This document shows, piece by piece, positions 1 through 8,174 of a DNA stretch of 64,000 bases. A program made the translations under genes and the position numbers. The DNA comes from an uncultured Paracoccaceae bacterium (GTDB lineage: Bacteria > Pseudomonadota > Alphaproteobacteria > Rhodobacterales > Rhodobacteraceae), in assembly GCA_937864535.1 (NCBI GenBank), contig CALMJS010000014.1:62001-126000 (forward strand), given 5' to 3'. Positions within the stretch are counted from its first letter, which is position 1. Every line of letters begins with the position of its first letter. The notes under the pieces were generated by a model that was not told the DNA's origin, searched no databases, and saw only the letters and a program-made list of their open reading frames with translations.

Positions 1-599
1 CCGCCGCCCTCGCGGTGGTATTTGCTAATTCCGCCTTCGCCGGTGTCATGTGCGAAACCGCCGAGCTTGGCGCCCTTGTTCAGAGCCAGAATCGCGTTGG
101 CGGACAGCGCGCCAAAGCTCATGGCGGAAATGTTGTAGATCGACAGATTGTAGGGCTGTTTGCAGTCGGGCCCGCCAATCAACACCCGAAAATCGGTATT
201 TTCGATTTTCTTGGGGCGGATGGAGTGGGTCATCCATTGATACCCGCTCTCGTAGACCTTCATTTTGGTGCCGAATGGCCGCTTGTCCTCGACGTTCTTG
301 GCCCGCTGATAGATCACGGCGCGGGCATCGCGGGAAAACGGGACCTCTTCGTCATCGCCCTCTAGCAGGTATTGCCGGATTTCGGGGCGAATGGTTTCGA
401 AAAAATACCGGATATGGCCCAAGATCGGGTAGTTTCGCAGCACCGCGTGCCGGGTCTGGGTCAGATCGCGTATCCCCAGCAGGGTCAGGCCACCAAAAAC
501 CGCAGCCAGAAGGATCATCAGTTCGGCGTTCAGCGGTATCATGATCAGGGATAGCGCGAATAGGACCGCGCAGAGCGCGATTGTCGTATACCTTGGCAT
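1..599 (-). CDS. FMN-binding glutamate synthase-like protein (partial, N-terminal 199 residues)
   Basis: The reading frame starts with ATG at 599 behind a GGGAGG ribosome-binding site and runs off the left edge of the window. Two hydrophobic segments (about residues 5-22 and 25-42) suggest a membrane anchor. A conserved stretch follows, containing ISAMSFGALS and HDTGEGGIS, the FMN/2-oxoglutarate site signature of the glutamate synthase central domain (GltB2 family). Proteins of this type in alphaproteobacteria are annotated as FMN-binding glutamate synthase family. They lack the glutaminase domain, so the substrate is not certain. Family assignment is firm; the reaction is inferred. Only the N-terminal part is visible. 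Confidence 0.88.
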   Translation of the reverse strand, partial: MPRYTTIALCAVLFALSLIMIPLNAELMILLAAVFGGLTLLGIRDLTQTRHAVLRNYPILGHIRYFFETIRPEIRQYLLEGDDEEVPFSRDARAVIYQRAKNVEDKRPFGTKMKVYESGYQWMTHSIRPKKIENTDFRVLIGGPDCKQPYNLSIYNISAMSFGALSANAILALNKGAKLGGFAHDTGEGGISKYHREGG

Positions 600-771
600 T
601 TGTCCTCCCTTTCCCGGACAGGGCCGGGCGGTCCGTGTCAAACCGACCTCGGGTCGGTCACTGCGGACTCTAACGGCAAAATGACAGGTTTTGTTGAAAA
701 CTAAGTAAATAGACACGGTCAGAACGACCGAACTATCGGCCCGCCACAGGCTAAACGGACTGAGGGAGAGA

Positions 772-872
772 GGTGAGAGGCTGGACAACGACCCAAGCGG
801 GGCTCGTTACGGCTGCTTCCTTCCGGACCTGACCGGGTTGGCGAGGCGCTCGCCCGCGCCAACCTCTCAGGG
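772..872 (-). ncRNA. ffs: signal recognition particle RNA, 4.5S-like (small bacterial type)
   Basis: On the minus strand the sequence contains the invariant apical SRP motif GGTCAGGTCCGGAAGGAAGC followed by AGCC. The ends pair through an 11-bp helix (TGAGAGGTTGG, plus positions 859-869, with CCAGCCTCTCA, 774-784). The implied RNA is about 100 nt, the usual size of the Alu-less bacterial SRP RNA. It pairs with Ffh for co-translational targeting of membrane proteins. Exact ends are estimated from the closing helix. Confidence 0.93.
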
Positions 873-980
873 GTCGAGATAGGCGACCTTGCGCCCGAGT
901 GCAAGGGGGCCAGAGCCGAACTTCGGTTGAAACCGCCCCGGCTTCGGGTCAAATACGATGTGAATCCCGGAGGACCTGCC

Positions 981-1817
981 ATGAAGCTGCTCTTGATCCA
1001 TACTGGCGGAACCATCGCCATGGCCCCCGGTCCGAACGGCCTGACGCCCAAGGCGGGGCTGCTCGAATCGGCGATTGCGCAGATGGCCAAGGGGGCAGAG
1101 GTCGTGACCTGTGCCTTTGATCCGCTGGTGGACAGCGCGGAAATCGGGCCGCGCCACTGGAACCAGATGTTGGACTGGATCGACGCCCATCCGCAGTTGC
1201 CGGTTCTGCTTACCCACGGGACGGATACGATGGCCTATACCGGCGCTGCGCTGTCGCAGGCGCTGATGGGGTCCGGGCGGCGGGTGGTGCTCTGCGGGTC
1301 TATGGTGCCGCTGGGACAAGGGGGCGATGCCGAGGGGAATTTGCGGCTTGCCCTGTCGTCTCTGGGCGGTGAGGGGGTCGATCTGGCCTTTGACGGGCGT
1401 CTCATGCCCGCTGCGGGTCTGGTAAAGTTCGACAGCCACGCCGCCGATGCGTTTCGCAGCCAGCCACAGTACCAGATCGCACCGCCCGCCTGTCGCCGCT
1501 TTGATAACCGCCGACTTGCCATCTTGACCCTCGGCCCCGGACTGCCCGTTGCGGCGCTGGCGGCGATGCTGGATCAATTGGACGGGGCGGTTCTGCGGGT
1601 CTTTGGCGCGGGAACCATCGCCTCCGATCCGGCTCTGCTGGAGTGTCTGCGCCGCGCCGTAGAGCAGGGCAAGCGTCTGCGCGCGGTCACCCAATGCGAG
1701 GCAGGCGGGCTGGAGCCGGGCGCCTATGCCGCCGGCGCGGGCCTGTGGTCGGCAGGCGTCGAAAACGGCGGGTCCCAGACGCCCGAGGCGGCATTGGTCA
1801 CAGTGTGGTTGGGGTGA
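981..1817 (+). CDS. L-asparaginase / asparaginase family amidohydrolase
   Basis: A 278-residue protein that should hydrolyse L-asparagine to aspartate and ammonia. It carries both threonine signatures of the type I/II asparaginase family: TGGTIA at residues 8-13 and HGTDTMAYTG at 79-88. No signal peptide is visible, so it is probably cytoplasmic. ATG at 981 is preferred over the in-frame ATG at 927 because a CCCGGAGGA ribosome-binding site lies just upstream and the TGGTIA motif then falls at the normal N-terminal position. It is shorter than E. coli AnsA (about 338 residues), as is common in this group. A terminator follows about 110 bp downstream. Confidence 0.9.
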   Translation: MKLLLIHTGGTIAMAPGPNGLTPKAGLLESAIAQMAKGAEVVTCAFDPLVDSAEIGPRHWNQMLDWIDAHPQLPVLLTHGTDTMAYTGAALSQALMGSGRRVVLCGSMVPLGQGGDAEGNLRLALSSLGGEGVDLAFDGRLMPAAGLVKFDSHAADAFRSQPQYQIAPPACRRFDNRRLAILTLGPGLPVAALAAMLDQLDGAVLRVFGAGTIASDPALLECLRRAVEQGKRLRAVTQCEAGGLEPGAYAAGAGLWSAGVENGGSQTPEAALVTVWLG

Positions 1818-1927
1818 AGGGGGCATGCGCCAAGCCTGCGTCGCAGCGGGTATCGATCCCGGCGCGCCACTTGTGGGCATCCCCGCCGAAGCTTTCTGAT
1901 CTTCCTCAAGGCCAATAGGAAGCAAGT

Positions 1928-1953
1928 GCCGTCCTTTCGGGGGCGGCTTTTTT
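1928..1953 (+). terminator. intrinsic terminator after the asparaginase gene
   Basis: Seven-bp GC-rich stem (GCCGTCC with GGGCGGC, one G-T pair) followed by TTTTTT. It probably ends the asparaginase transcript and abuts the stop codon of the converging small gene. Confidence 0.7.
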
Positions 1954-2132
1954 CATTGTGACGGCACGTCGTCGGGATGGGGCGCTTCCGGCACTCTGCG
2001 GCACCATGACGGCGGGTGTTTGGGGTCGGCTTCGCCGGGTTCATACCATTTGTGCCCGGTCCACATCCAAACTTCCCAATCGTTGCCGCGCTTCGGAACA
2101 ACGTAGTAGTAGCCCGGCACGTCTTCCCGCAT
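1953..2132 (-). CDS. small hypothetical protein, 59 residues
   Basis: A short ORF beginning MREDVPGYYYVVPKRG. It is rich in Trp, Tyr, Pro and charged residues and has no signal peptide or membrane segment. ATG at 2132 is chosen over the in-frame ATG at 2156 because GAGGGGG sits 6 bases upstream of it. No family is recognised. Amino-acid content and the ribosome-binding site favour a real gene, but homologues would be needed to be sure. It belongs to the islet of orphan genes between the asparaginase gene and tRNA-Glu. Confidence 0.55.
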   Translation of the reverse strand: MREDVPGYYYVVPKRGNDWEVWMWTGHKWYEPGEADPKHPPSWCRRVPEAPHPDDVPSQ

Positions 2133-2278
2133 GTTTTGCCCCCTCAAGGTTCGCATTTGGTTCGAAGTTTGGCGTCGAACTTGCCGCGAAGCAACTGCCG
2201 TCGGTTAACAGGGTCTTTTTCCGTTGTCAACTTCGCGGCTTACGTCAATCATGCAGCCGCACAACGACGGAAATTTCA

Positions 2279-2668
2279 ATGACACTTAAGCCGCTGATTT
2301 GGAACGGTTACGCTTACTCGCTGCAAATCCGGCGACATTGGAACACGTTCTTCAGTCTTGCGACCATCTGCGAAGTCAATGCGCCGCGTATTTCGAAGAT
2401 GCTTCCTGTCGGTGCAGGCTATCACATCATGGGTTTGCACGAACTTGTTGACGGGGCACGGGGCTACTTCGACACGTTCGATAATTTTTGGTCTTACTCT
2501 TGCAGGCTATGTGACCAGTATTGCGACTACTATGTGATGGAACGCCCGCGAGAAGGGAACACATTCGCAGAGTTTCATAGCACCTACATCAACGACCGAA
2601 CTGCCGTTCAAGACTTCGCCAAGGCATCACGGGGTTATGTTGGGCCGGATCACTGGAAGCTGACCTAG
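2279..2668 (+). CDS. hypothetical protein, 129 residues, Cys/aromatic-rich centre
   Basis: The frame is open from 1958, but the plausible protein begins at ATG 2279 (MTLKPLIWNGYAY), where composition becomes protein-like. It is rich in Tyr, Phe, Trp and His and has a central cluster CRLCDQYCDYY at about residues 79-89. The ribosome-binding site is weak. Codon use is clearly less GC-biased than in neighbouring genes, which suggests acquisition by transfer. It lies on the 3' side of tRNA-Glu, a common integration point. No family is recognised, and no function is assigned. Confidence 0.5.
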   Translation: MTLKPLIWNGYAYSLQIRRHWNTFFSLATICEVNAPRISKMLPVGAGYHIMGLHELVDGARGYFDTFDNFWSYSCRLCDQYCDYYVMERPREGNTFAEFHSTYINDRTAVQDFAKASRGYVGPDHWKLT

Positions 2669-2744
2669 CCGGGCGTTCACGAATGCGTGATCGTTTCCAG
2701 CCTGTCGCAGCGCACGAAGGGCCGCTTTCTTGGGTCATTTTTCA

Positions 2745-2763
2745 TGGGTAGATTGTGGGTAGA
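2745..2763. repeat. tandem 8-bp direct repeat beside tRNA-Glu
   Basis: TGGGTAGA occurs at 2745-2752 and again at 2756-2763, exactly one helical turn apart (11 bp), 56 bp from the 3' end of tRNA-Glu. Such spacing suits binding of two protein subunits on one DNA face. An arm-type integrase site left by a lost element is one possibility, but no integrase gene is present. Confidence 0.45.
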
Positions 2764-2818
2764 GATTTTTCACCTTGCGGATTATTGAGGAAAATCAATA
2801 ACTTGCATGGGCGGGAAG

Positions 2819-2893
2819 TGGCAGCCCGTAGGGGAGTCGAACCCCTCTTTTCAGGTTGAAAACCTGACGTCCTAACCGATAGACGAACGGGCC
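2819..2893 (-). tRNA. tRNA-Glu (anticodon UUC)
   Basis: A 75-nt cloverleaf including an encoded CCA end. The acceptor stem is GGCCCGT with ACGGGCT, the anticodon stem TCAGG with CCTGA encloses the loop TTTTCAA (anticodon TTC), and the T arm is AGGGG-TTCGACT-CCCCT. Its 3' end points toward the low-coordinate orphan-gene islet. Confidence 0.96.
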
Positions 2894-3102
2894 ACGCTGG
2901 TGTGAGCGGGCTAATAGCTATCCCCGCAAATGGGCGCAAGAGTAAATTTGCGAACTGTTTGAAAAATCTGACGCCGACGACTGCGAGAGTCGGAGGCGGG
3001 GCGGCACAGGACACTTAAAGATTGAAAATTCGCCATCTGTTCAGTAATTTCGTGATCAAAGACTGACCGTAAAAGGTCGGCAGGGAAAGAGGCGGGTTCG
3101 GC

Positions 3103-4179
3103 ATGACATCGGGACTACCCGGTACATTTGTCATATCTTGGTCGCAGGCCGAGGTGGACGGTATTGCTGCCGCCAGTTTCGACGCGATTCACGTCGGGTC
3201 CACCTGGTCGTGGTCCGGGCAGGCGCTGCGTGTCGATGGCCCAAGGGATGTGCTCTGTCTGGGGCCGGCTCTCGGGGCGGCTGAACTGCGCAGACGGGCC
3301 GCGCGGGCGGCGCAGAGGCGGCTCGAGGTGGCGTACGTGCGGGAACCTGTGGACGACATCGATCCGCTGCTGTCCCACGGGTTCAGTGTGACCGACGGGC
3401 AAAAGGTTTGGCATGTCGGTTTGATCCAGCCGGAGACCGGAGGCGGGCGACTGGCGGTGTTCAATGGGGATGTGCCCGCCGCGGATGTCGATTTCTGGGT
3501 CCTTTCGGTGCGCCAGCCATGTGCAGCCCAGCGGTCGGCGCAGCGGTCGGTGGGGCCTCGGGCGCAACCGCGCGGCGTGATCTGTTTTACCCCCGGCACG
3601 ATGCTGGCCACAGCGCAGGGGCCTCGTCCGGTTGAAGGCTTGCGTTTGGGTGACCGGATTCAGACCAAGGATAACGGGCTCCAGCCGATCCTCTGGGTCG
3701 GGTCGCGATCTGTCAGCGGTGCGGCGCTGCATGCGATGCCGGATCTGGGCCCCGTGCGTATTTTGCCGAACGCGCTGGGCGACGGCGTGCCGGACGACGG
3801 GCTACTGGTGTCGCCGGACCATCGCGTGGTGATCAAAGGTGCCGCCGCGCGGGCGCTGTTTAATCAGGACGAGGTATTGGCGGCAGCGCGCGATCTGGTC
3901 AATGACCGCACCGTGTTCCGCGAGCGCAGCCAGAAGGCCGTGACCTACATCCACCTGCTGCTCCCGGCGCATGAGGTGGTCTTTGCCAATCAGGTCGAGA
4001 CCGAGAGCTTTCACCCGATGAGCGCGGCGCTGTCGCATCTGGACGAGGAGTCGCTGCTGGCGCTGCTTGACCATCTGCCCAATGGCCGTCCGGGGGATTA
4101 TGGCCCCCATGCGCGCAGATGTCTGGCCAGATCTGAGGTCGCGATCCTGATGTCGGACCGTGGACTGGGCGCGATCTGA
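3103..4179 (+). CDS. Hint (hedgehog/intein) domain-containing protein
   Basis: A 358-residue protein. Residues 1-155 form an N-terminal region without a recognised fold. A Hint domain begins at [11 protein letters not shown] (catalytic-type Cys161) and continues through [12 protein letters not shown] and [10 protein letters not shown] (about residues 240-249). This is the Hint_2 type common in Rhodobacteraceae, where it often sits on secreted or calcium-binding proteins. The Cys at the start of the domain is the residue used for self-splicing or cleavage in the superfamily. There is no classical signal peptide and no obvious C-terminal extein, so whether it cleaves itself is open. It stands alone between tRNA-Glu and rpsD. 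Confidence 0.85.
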   Translation: MTSGLPGTFVISWSQAEVDGIAAASFDAIHVGSTWSWSGQALRVDGPRDVLCLGPALGAAELRRRAARAAQRRLEVAYVREPVDDIDPLLSHGFSVTDGQKVWHVGLIQPETGGGRLAVFNGDVPAADVDFWVLSVRQPCAAQRSAQRSVGPRAQPRGVICFTPGTMLATAQGPRPVEGLRLGDRIQTKDNGLQPILWVGSRSVSGAALHAMPDLGPVRILPNALGDGVPDDGLLVSPDHRVVIKGAAARALFNQDEVLAAARDLVNDRTVFRERSQKAVTYIHLLLPAHEVVFANQVETESFHPMSAALSHLDEESLLALLDHLPNGRPGDYGPHARRCLARSEVAILMSDRGLGAI

Positions 4180-4188
4180 ATTCGGTTG

Positions 4189-4216
4189 TTGACTCTGCCC
4201 CGATCCCGTCTATAAG
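4189..4216 (+). promoter_or_regulatory. sigma-70 type promoter of rpsD
   Basis: TTGACT (4189-4194), a 16-bp spacer and TATAAG (4211-4216), about 98 bp before the rpsD start codon. It is among the best matches to the housekeeping consensus in the window, as expected for a ribosomal protein gene. Confidence 0.7.
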
Positions 4217-4237
4217 CCGCGCTTCATTGGTGTTGGT

Positions 4238-4272
4238 GGCCCCCGCGAGGGGACGCCTGTCAGGCTTCGGCC
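4238..4272 (+). promoter_or_regulatory. structured rpsD mRNA leader
   Basis: Between promoter and start codon the RNA can fold into two adjacent hairpins (CCCC-GCGA-GGGG at 4241-4252 and GCCT-GTC-AGGC at 4255-4265) closed by an outer GGC/GCC helix (4238-4241 with 4269-4272). S4 proteins regulate their own mRNAs in other bacteria, so this may be an autoregulatory site. That role is inference. Confidence 0.45.
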
Positions 4273-4313
4273 AAAGGACAACGCCCTTCGTAACGCAAAG
4301 AAGGAGATCAGCC

Positions 4314-4934
4314 GTGACCAAACGCACGTCTGCCAAGTACAAAATCGACCGCCGCATGGGCGAGAACATCTGGGGCCGTCCGAAGTCCCCGGTGAACAAG
4401 CGTGACTACGGTCCGGGCCAGCACGGTCAGCGCCGCAAGGCCAAAATCTCGGACTTCGGTCTTCAGTTGCGCGCCAAGCAGAAGCTCAAGGGCTACTACG
4501 GCGACCTGACCGAAAAGCAATTCCGTCGCATCTACGGCGAAGCCGAACGCGTCAAGGGCGACACCGGTGAAAACCTGATCGGTCTGCTGGAGCGCCGTCT
4601 GGATGCGGTTGTCTACCGCGCCAAGCTGGTTCCGACCATCTTTGCAGCACGTCAGTTCGTGAACCACGCCCACGTCACCGTGAACGGTCAGTCGGTCAAC
4701 ATCCCGTCCTACCGCGTCAAAGAAGGCGACGTGATCGAAGTTCGCGCCAAGTCCAAGCAAATGGCTCTGGTGCTCGAAGCTTCGCAGTCGGCAGAACGTG
4801 ACGTTCCGGACTACCTCGAAGTCGACCACTCGAAAATGGTTGTGACCTTCGTTCGTACCCCGGGCCTGGCGGATGTTCCGTACCCGGTCGTCATGGAACC
4901 GAACCTGATCGTCGAATTCTACGCTAAGAACTAA
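4314..4934 (+). CDS. rpsD: 30S ribosomal protein S4
   Basis: A 206-residue protein starting [20 protein letters not shown], the normal length and N-terminus for alphaproteobacterial S4. It binds 16S rRNA early in small-subunit assembly. The S4 RNA-binding domain spans about residues 95-160 (RRLDAVVYR through [12 protein letters not shown]). The start is GTG at 4314 behind AAGGAG; the upstream ATG at 4227 would add a meaningless leader. It is transcribed alone from its own promoter and ends at a strong terminator, unlike the E. coli alpha-operon arrangement. Confidence 0.98.
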   Translation: MTKRTSAKYKIDRRMGENIWGRPKSPVNKRDYGPGQHGQRRKAKISDFGLQLRAKQKLKGYYGDLTEKQFRRIYGEAERVKGDTGENLIGLLERRLDAVVYRAKLVPTIFAARQFVNHAHVTVNGQSVNIPSYRVKEGDVIEVRAKSKQMALVLEASQSAERDVPDYLEVDHSKMVVTFVRTPGLADVPYPVVMEPNLIVEFYAKN

Positions 4935-4959
4935 TCTGGTTCTTGGCCGACATCCCAAA

Positions 4960-4986
4960 GGGTCGCCCGAAAGGGTGGCCCTTTTT
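4960..4986 (+). terminator. rpsD terminator
   Basis: GGGTCGCCC-GAAA-GGGTGGCCC forms a 9-bp stem with a GNRA-type tetraloop, followed by TTTTT. It sits 26 bases after the rpsD stop and just before the converging ada stop. Confidence 0.88.
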
Positions 4987-4993
4987 CTATGCG

Positions 4994-6046
4994 TCAACGA
5001 TATTGGCGTTCGATTTCAATCAGCTTTTGTTTCCGCCACAGACCGCCCGCGTATCCGGTCAGCGTGCCATCGGCCCCGATGACGCGGTGACAGGGGATGA
5101 TCAGGGCGATCTGATTGGCCCCATTGGCCGAGGCGACGGCACGCATAGCCGTTGGTTTGCCAATTTCAGCGGCCAAGGCAGCGTAGCTGAGCGTTTGGCC
5201 AGCAGGGATGCGGCGTAACGCGTTCCAGACCTCGCGCTGAAACGGGGTTCCATAGGACTGGGCGAGGGGCACGGTAAATTCAGCCCGGGTCCCGGCAAAA
5301 AAATCGGCGATCTGTTCTGCGGCCTGATCCGTGGGATCGAACCGACCAAAGCCCACCGACCCCTTGGCGTCGGCATAGATGCGTCTGAGCTGGGCACCGA
5401 GCGCCTTGCGTTCGGGAAACTCCAGCATCCGCAAACTGTGCCGGTCGCTGACGGCGATCATCGTGCCCAGCGGGGTGTCGATGAAATCCGTGCGCAGCAG
5501 CGCGTTGTCCTGCATGGCGTTGGGTGCGACCCCCAGCAGCGCGGCAAAGGATGCCCGAAACGCCGATGGGCTATCAAACCCCGCGTCGATCTGTGCCTCG
5601 ATGACTTTGCCGCCCTCGGCCAAGGTTTTCGCACCCATCTTTAACCGCCTCTGTCTGGCCATCTGAATAAAGGTCATGCCGAAATTGCGCCGAAACGTGC
5701 GCCGGACACTCGAGGTGTCATAGCCCAGTGCCGCGACATCCTCTTCGGTCCAGCGACGCTCTGGTGCCGCGTCCAGCCGCGTCAGGAGGTCGATCACCAT
5801 CGGGTCGGCTTCTGCGGATGTCCCGATCGGGTGACAGCGTTTACAGGCGCGAAACCCTGCGCTGATGCAATCGCCAGGCGTCGCGAAAAACTGGCAGTTT
5901 TCCGGCAGGGGTTTACGCGCTGGGCAGGTCAGGCGACAGAAAATCCCGGTCGAGGTCACGCCGACATAGGCCTGTCCATCGAAACTGGGATCGCGCCGCA
6001 AGAGCGCCTGATAGAGAGTGTCTGTGTCAGGTAAGGTGAATAGCAT
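4994..6046 (-). CDS. ada: bifunctional DNA-alkylation repair protein Ada (AraC-type regulator / O6-methylguanine methyltransferase)
   Basis: A 350-residue protein with the full Ada domain order. The N-terminal Zn domain has Cys37, Cys41, Cys68 and Cys71, matching the four ligands of E. coli Ada, with Cys37 as the methylphosphotriester acceptor. An AraC-type helix-turn-helix follows (about residues 85-180), then the Ogt methyltransferase domain with IPCHRVIG and acceptor Cys319. It should repair O6-methylguanine and methylphosphotriesters and, once methylated, activate its own regulon. It stands alone, converging on rpsD and diverging from hisC by 122 bp. The alkB and alkA genes are not adjacent. 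Confidence 0.95.
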   Translation of the reverse strand: MLFTLPDTDTLYQALLRRDPSFDGQAYVGVTSTGIFCRLTCPARKPLPENCQFFATPGDCISAGFRACKRCHPIGTSAEADPMVIDLLTRLDAAPERRWTEEDVAALGYDTSSVRRTFRRNFGMTFIQMARQRRLKMGAKTLAEGGKVIEAQIDAGFDSPSAFRASFAALLGVAPNAMQDNALLRTDFIDTPLGTMIAVSDRHSLRMLEFPERKALGAQLRRIYADAKGSVGFGRFDPTDQAAEQIADFFAGTRAEFTVPLAQSYGTPFQREVWNALRRIPAGQTLSYAALAAEIGKPTAMRAVASANGANQIALIIPCHRVIGADGTLTGYAGGLWRKQKLIEIERQYR

Positions 6047-6168
6047 AATGCGACCATAGCGCGGTTCCGGGCACAGTGCCGCCTGAAATCGGGCAGTTCA
6101 TGAATTGACAGGACTGGAAACGATCCATCCTGACGGGTAAGGAGGGCGCGATAACCCAAGGGGCACAC

Positions 6169-7254
6169 ATGGCCAGCAAGATCACTCCGCAACCCGGCAT
6201 TATGGATATCGCGCTCTATGTCAGCGGCGAATCCAAGCTAGAGGGCAAATCTGAGGTTCTCAAACTCTCGTCCAACGAAAACCCCTATGGGTTCTCGGAC
6301 AAGGCGCGCGAGGCCTATCTGCGGACTGTCCATAACCTGCATCGCTATCCCAACACCGATCACGGCCCCCTGCGCCGCGCCATTGGCGAGGTGCACGGGC
6401 TGGACGCGGACCGGATCATTTGCGGCGTTGGCTCGGACGAGGTGCTGCAATTCATCACTCAGGCCTTTGCCGGGCCGGGGGATGAAATCATCACGACAGA
6501 GCACGGATTTTCCATGTATCCGATCCTCGCCAAAATGGTTGGCGCGACCGAGGTCGAGGTCAAGGAAAAGGACCGCCGGATAGATGTCGATGCGATTCTG
6601 GCTGCTGTGACGGACCGGACGCGGATCATCTTTGTGGCCAATCCGGCCAATCCGACCGGCACCTATCTGGAACAGGACGAGGTGCGCCGCCTTGCTGCCG
6701 GTCTGCCGGACACGGTGCTGCTGGTGCATGACGGCGCCTATACCGAGTTTGTCGAGGGGGCGGATGGCGGTGCGGCCTTGGTCGATGAATTCCCGAACGT
6801 GATCATGACCCGTACCTTCTCCAAGATTTACGGTCTGGGTGGGCTGCGGATCGGTTGGGGCTATGCCGCACGGGACATCATCGACGTTCTAAACCGCATC
6901 CGTCAGCCGTTTAACCTGTCGGATACGCAGATGACCGTGGCCGAGGCTGCCGTACGGGACATCGCCTTTGTCGAAAAATGCCGGAGCGATAATGCCCGTC
7001 TGCGCGACTTCATGCGCAATGCGTTTTTGCAGATGGGTGTCGAGTGCGACGAAAGCCACGCGAACTTTGTCCTCGCACGGTTCGCCAGTGCCGAAGAGGC
7101 CGCGGCGGTCGATGCCGCGCTCAAGGCTGACGGGATCATCGTGCGCCGTGTGGCCGGATACAAACTACCCACCGGTCTGCGGATTACTGTCGGGGACGAG
7201 GCCGCCTGTCGCCGGGTGATCCACGTCGTCGCCACCTACAAAGGGGTCCGCTGA
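6169..7254 (+). CDS. hisC: histidinol-phosphate aminotransferase
   Basis: A 361-residue fold-type I PLP aminotransferase. Visible features are SSNENPYG (residues 34-41), [10 protein letters not shown] (158-166) and the PLP lysine in [15 protein letters not shown] (Lys219). It transfers an amino group between histidinol phosphate and glutamate. In this group the enzyme often also serves phenylalanine and tyrosine synthesis, which fits the next gene. ATG at 6169 follows AAGGGGCAC. Its TGA overlaps the next ATG by one base, so the two are translationally coupled. Confidence 0.93.
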   Translation: MASKITPQPGIMDIALYVSGESKLEGKSEVLKLSSNENPYGFSDKAREAYLRTVHNLHRYPNTDHGPLRRAIGEVHGLDADRIICGVGSDEVLQFITQAFAGPGDEIITTEHGFSMYPILAKMVGATEVEVKEKDRRIDVDAILAAVTDRTRIIFVANPANPTGTYLEQDEVRRLAAGLPDTVLLVHDGAYTEFVEGADGGAALVDEFPNVIMTRTFSKIYGLGGLRIGWGYAARDIIDVLNRIRQPFNLSDTQMTVAEAAVRDIAFVEKCRSDNARLRDFMRNAFLQMGVECDESHANFVLARFASAEEAAAVDAALKADGIIVRRVAGYKLPTGLRITVGDEAACRRVIHVVATYKGVR

Positions 7255-8174
7255 TGCCGGTCATGTACAATCGTGTCGCCCTGATCGGTCTGGGGCTTAT
7301 TGCCGGGTCGATGTCTCTGGCGATCCGTCGGGGCAAACTGGCGGGCGAGATCGTCGGTTTTGCGAAATCCGCCGAGACCCGGGCCGTCGCCCAAGAGATC
7401 AATCTGGTGGATCGCGTCGTCGCCAGCGCGGCAGAGGCCGTGCAGGACGCCGATCTGATCGTTCTGGCCGTGCCGGTCGGCGCAATGGGTTCGGTAATGG
7501 CCGAAATCGCCCCGCATCTGAAACCGGGGGCAGTCGTCACCGACGTCGGGTCCGTCAAGCGTTCGGTGTTCGATGCTGTGATCCCGCATATTCCGACAGG
7601 CGTCCATTTCATCGGCACGCACCCGATGGCAGGGACGGAACATTCGGGACCCCGGTCCGGTTTTGCCACGCTGTTTGACAACCGCTGGTGCCTGATCGTC
7701 CCGCCCGAAGGCGTGGATCAGTCCGAACTGGATCGGCTCTGCGCATTCTGGCGCGGCATCGGCTCGAACATCGAAATCATGGAGCCGGACCATCACGATC
7801 TGGTCTGCGCTGTGGTGTCCCATACGCCCCACCTGATTGCCTATACGATGGTCGGTGTGGCCGATGACCTGCGGCGGGTGACGGACCAAGAGGTCATCAA
7901 ATTCTCTGCCGCCGGGTTTCGTGATTTTACCCGGATCGCGGCCTCTGATCCGACCATGTGGCGGGACGTTTTCCTGACGAACAAGGACGCGACGCTGGAA
8001 ATCCTCGGCCGGTTTACCGAAGAACTGTTCGCGCTTCAGCGGGCCATTCGGCAGGGCGACGGCCAGCAACTGTTCGACTATTTCACCCGGACCCGCGCAA
8101 TCCGGCGCGGCATTATCGAGGCAGGGCAGGATACCTCTGCGCCTGACTTTGGCCGGGCGCCGACAAAATCATGA
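7254..8174 (+). CDS. prephenate/arogenate dehydrogenase family protein
   Basis: A 306-residue NAD(P)-dependent dehydrogenase. The Rossmann motif GLGLIAGS is at residues 12-19 and the TyrA-type active-site segment HPMAGTEHSG at 123-132. It oxidatively decarboxylates prephenate or arogenate in tyrosine synthesis; which one is used cannot be read from sequence. It is a monofunctional TyrA/TyrC with no chorismate mutase domain. The start overlaps the hisC stop (TGATG) and its end overlaps the next gene (ATGA), forming a three-gene unit. An alternative start at Met4 (7263) is possible. Confidence 0.9.
   Translation: MPVMYNRVALIGLGLIAGSMSLAIRRGKLAGEIVGFAKSAETRAVAQEINLVDRVVASAAEAVQDADLIVLAVPVGAMGSVMAEIAPHLKPGAVVTDVGSVKRSVFDAVIPHIPTGVHFIGTHPMAGTEHSGPRSGFATLFDNRWCLIVPPEGVDQSELDRLCAFWRGIGSNIEIMEPDHHDLVCAVVSHTPHLIAYTMVGVADDLRRVTDQEVIKFSAAGFRDFTRIAASDPTMWRDVFLTNKDATLEILGRFTEELFALQRAIRQGDGQQLFDYFTRTRAIRRGIIEAGQDTSAPDFGRAPTKS

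Noticed and set aside
2676-2744. 22-codon frame on the minus strand starting at 2746, as a remnant integrase N-terminus
   Set aside because: It reads MKNDPRKRPFVRCDRLETITHS then stops; it has no ribosome-binding site and no likeness to integrase N-termini.
2819-2893. Duplicated 3' end of tRNA-Glu as an attachment-site pair
   Set aside because: No second copy of the T-arm/acceptor segment was found between 1818 and 2818.
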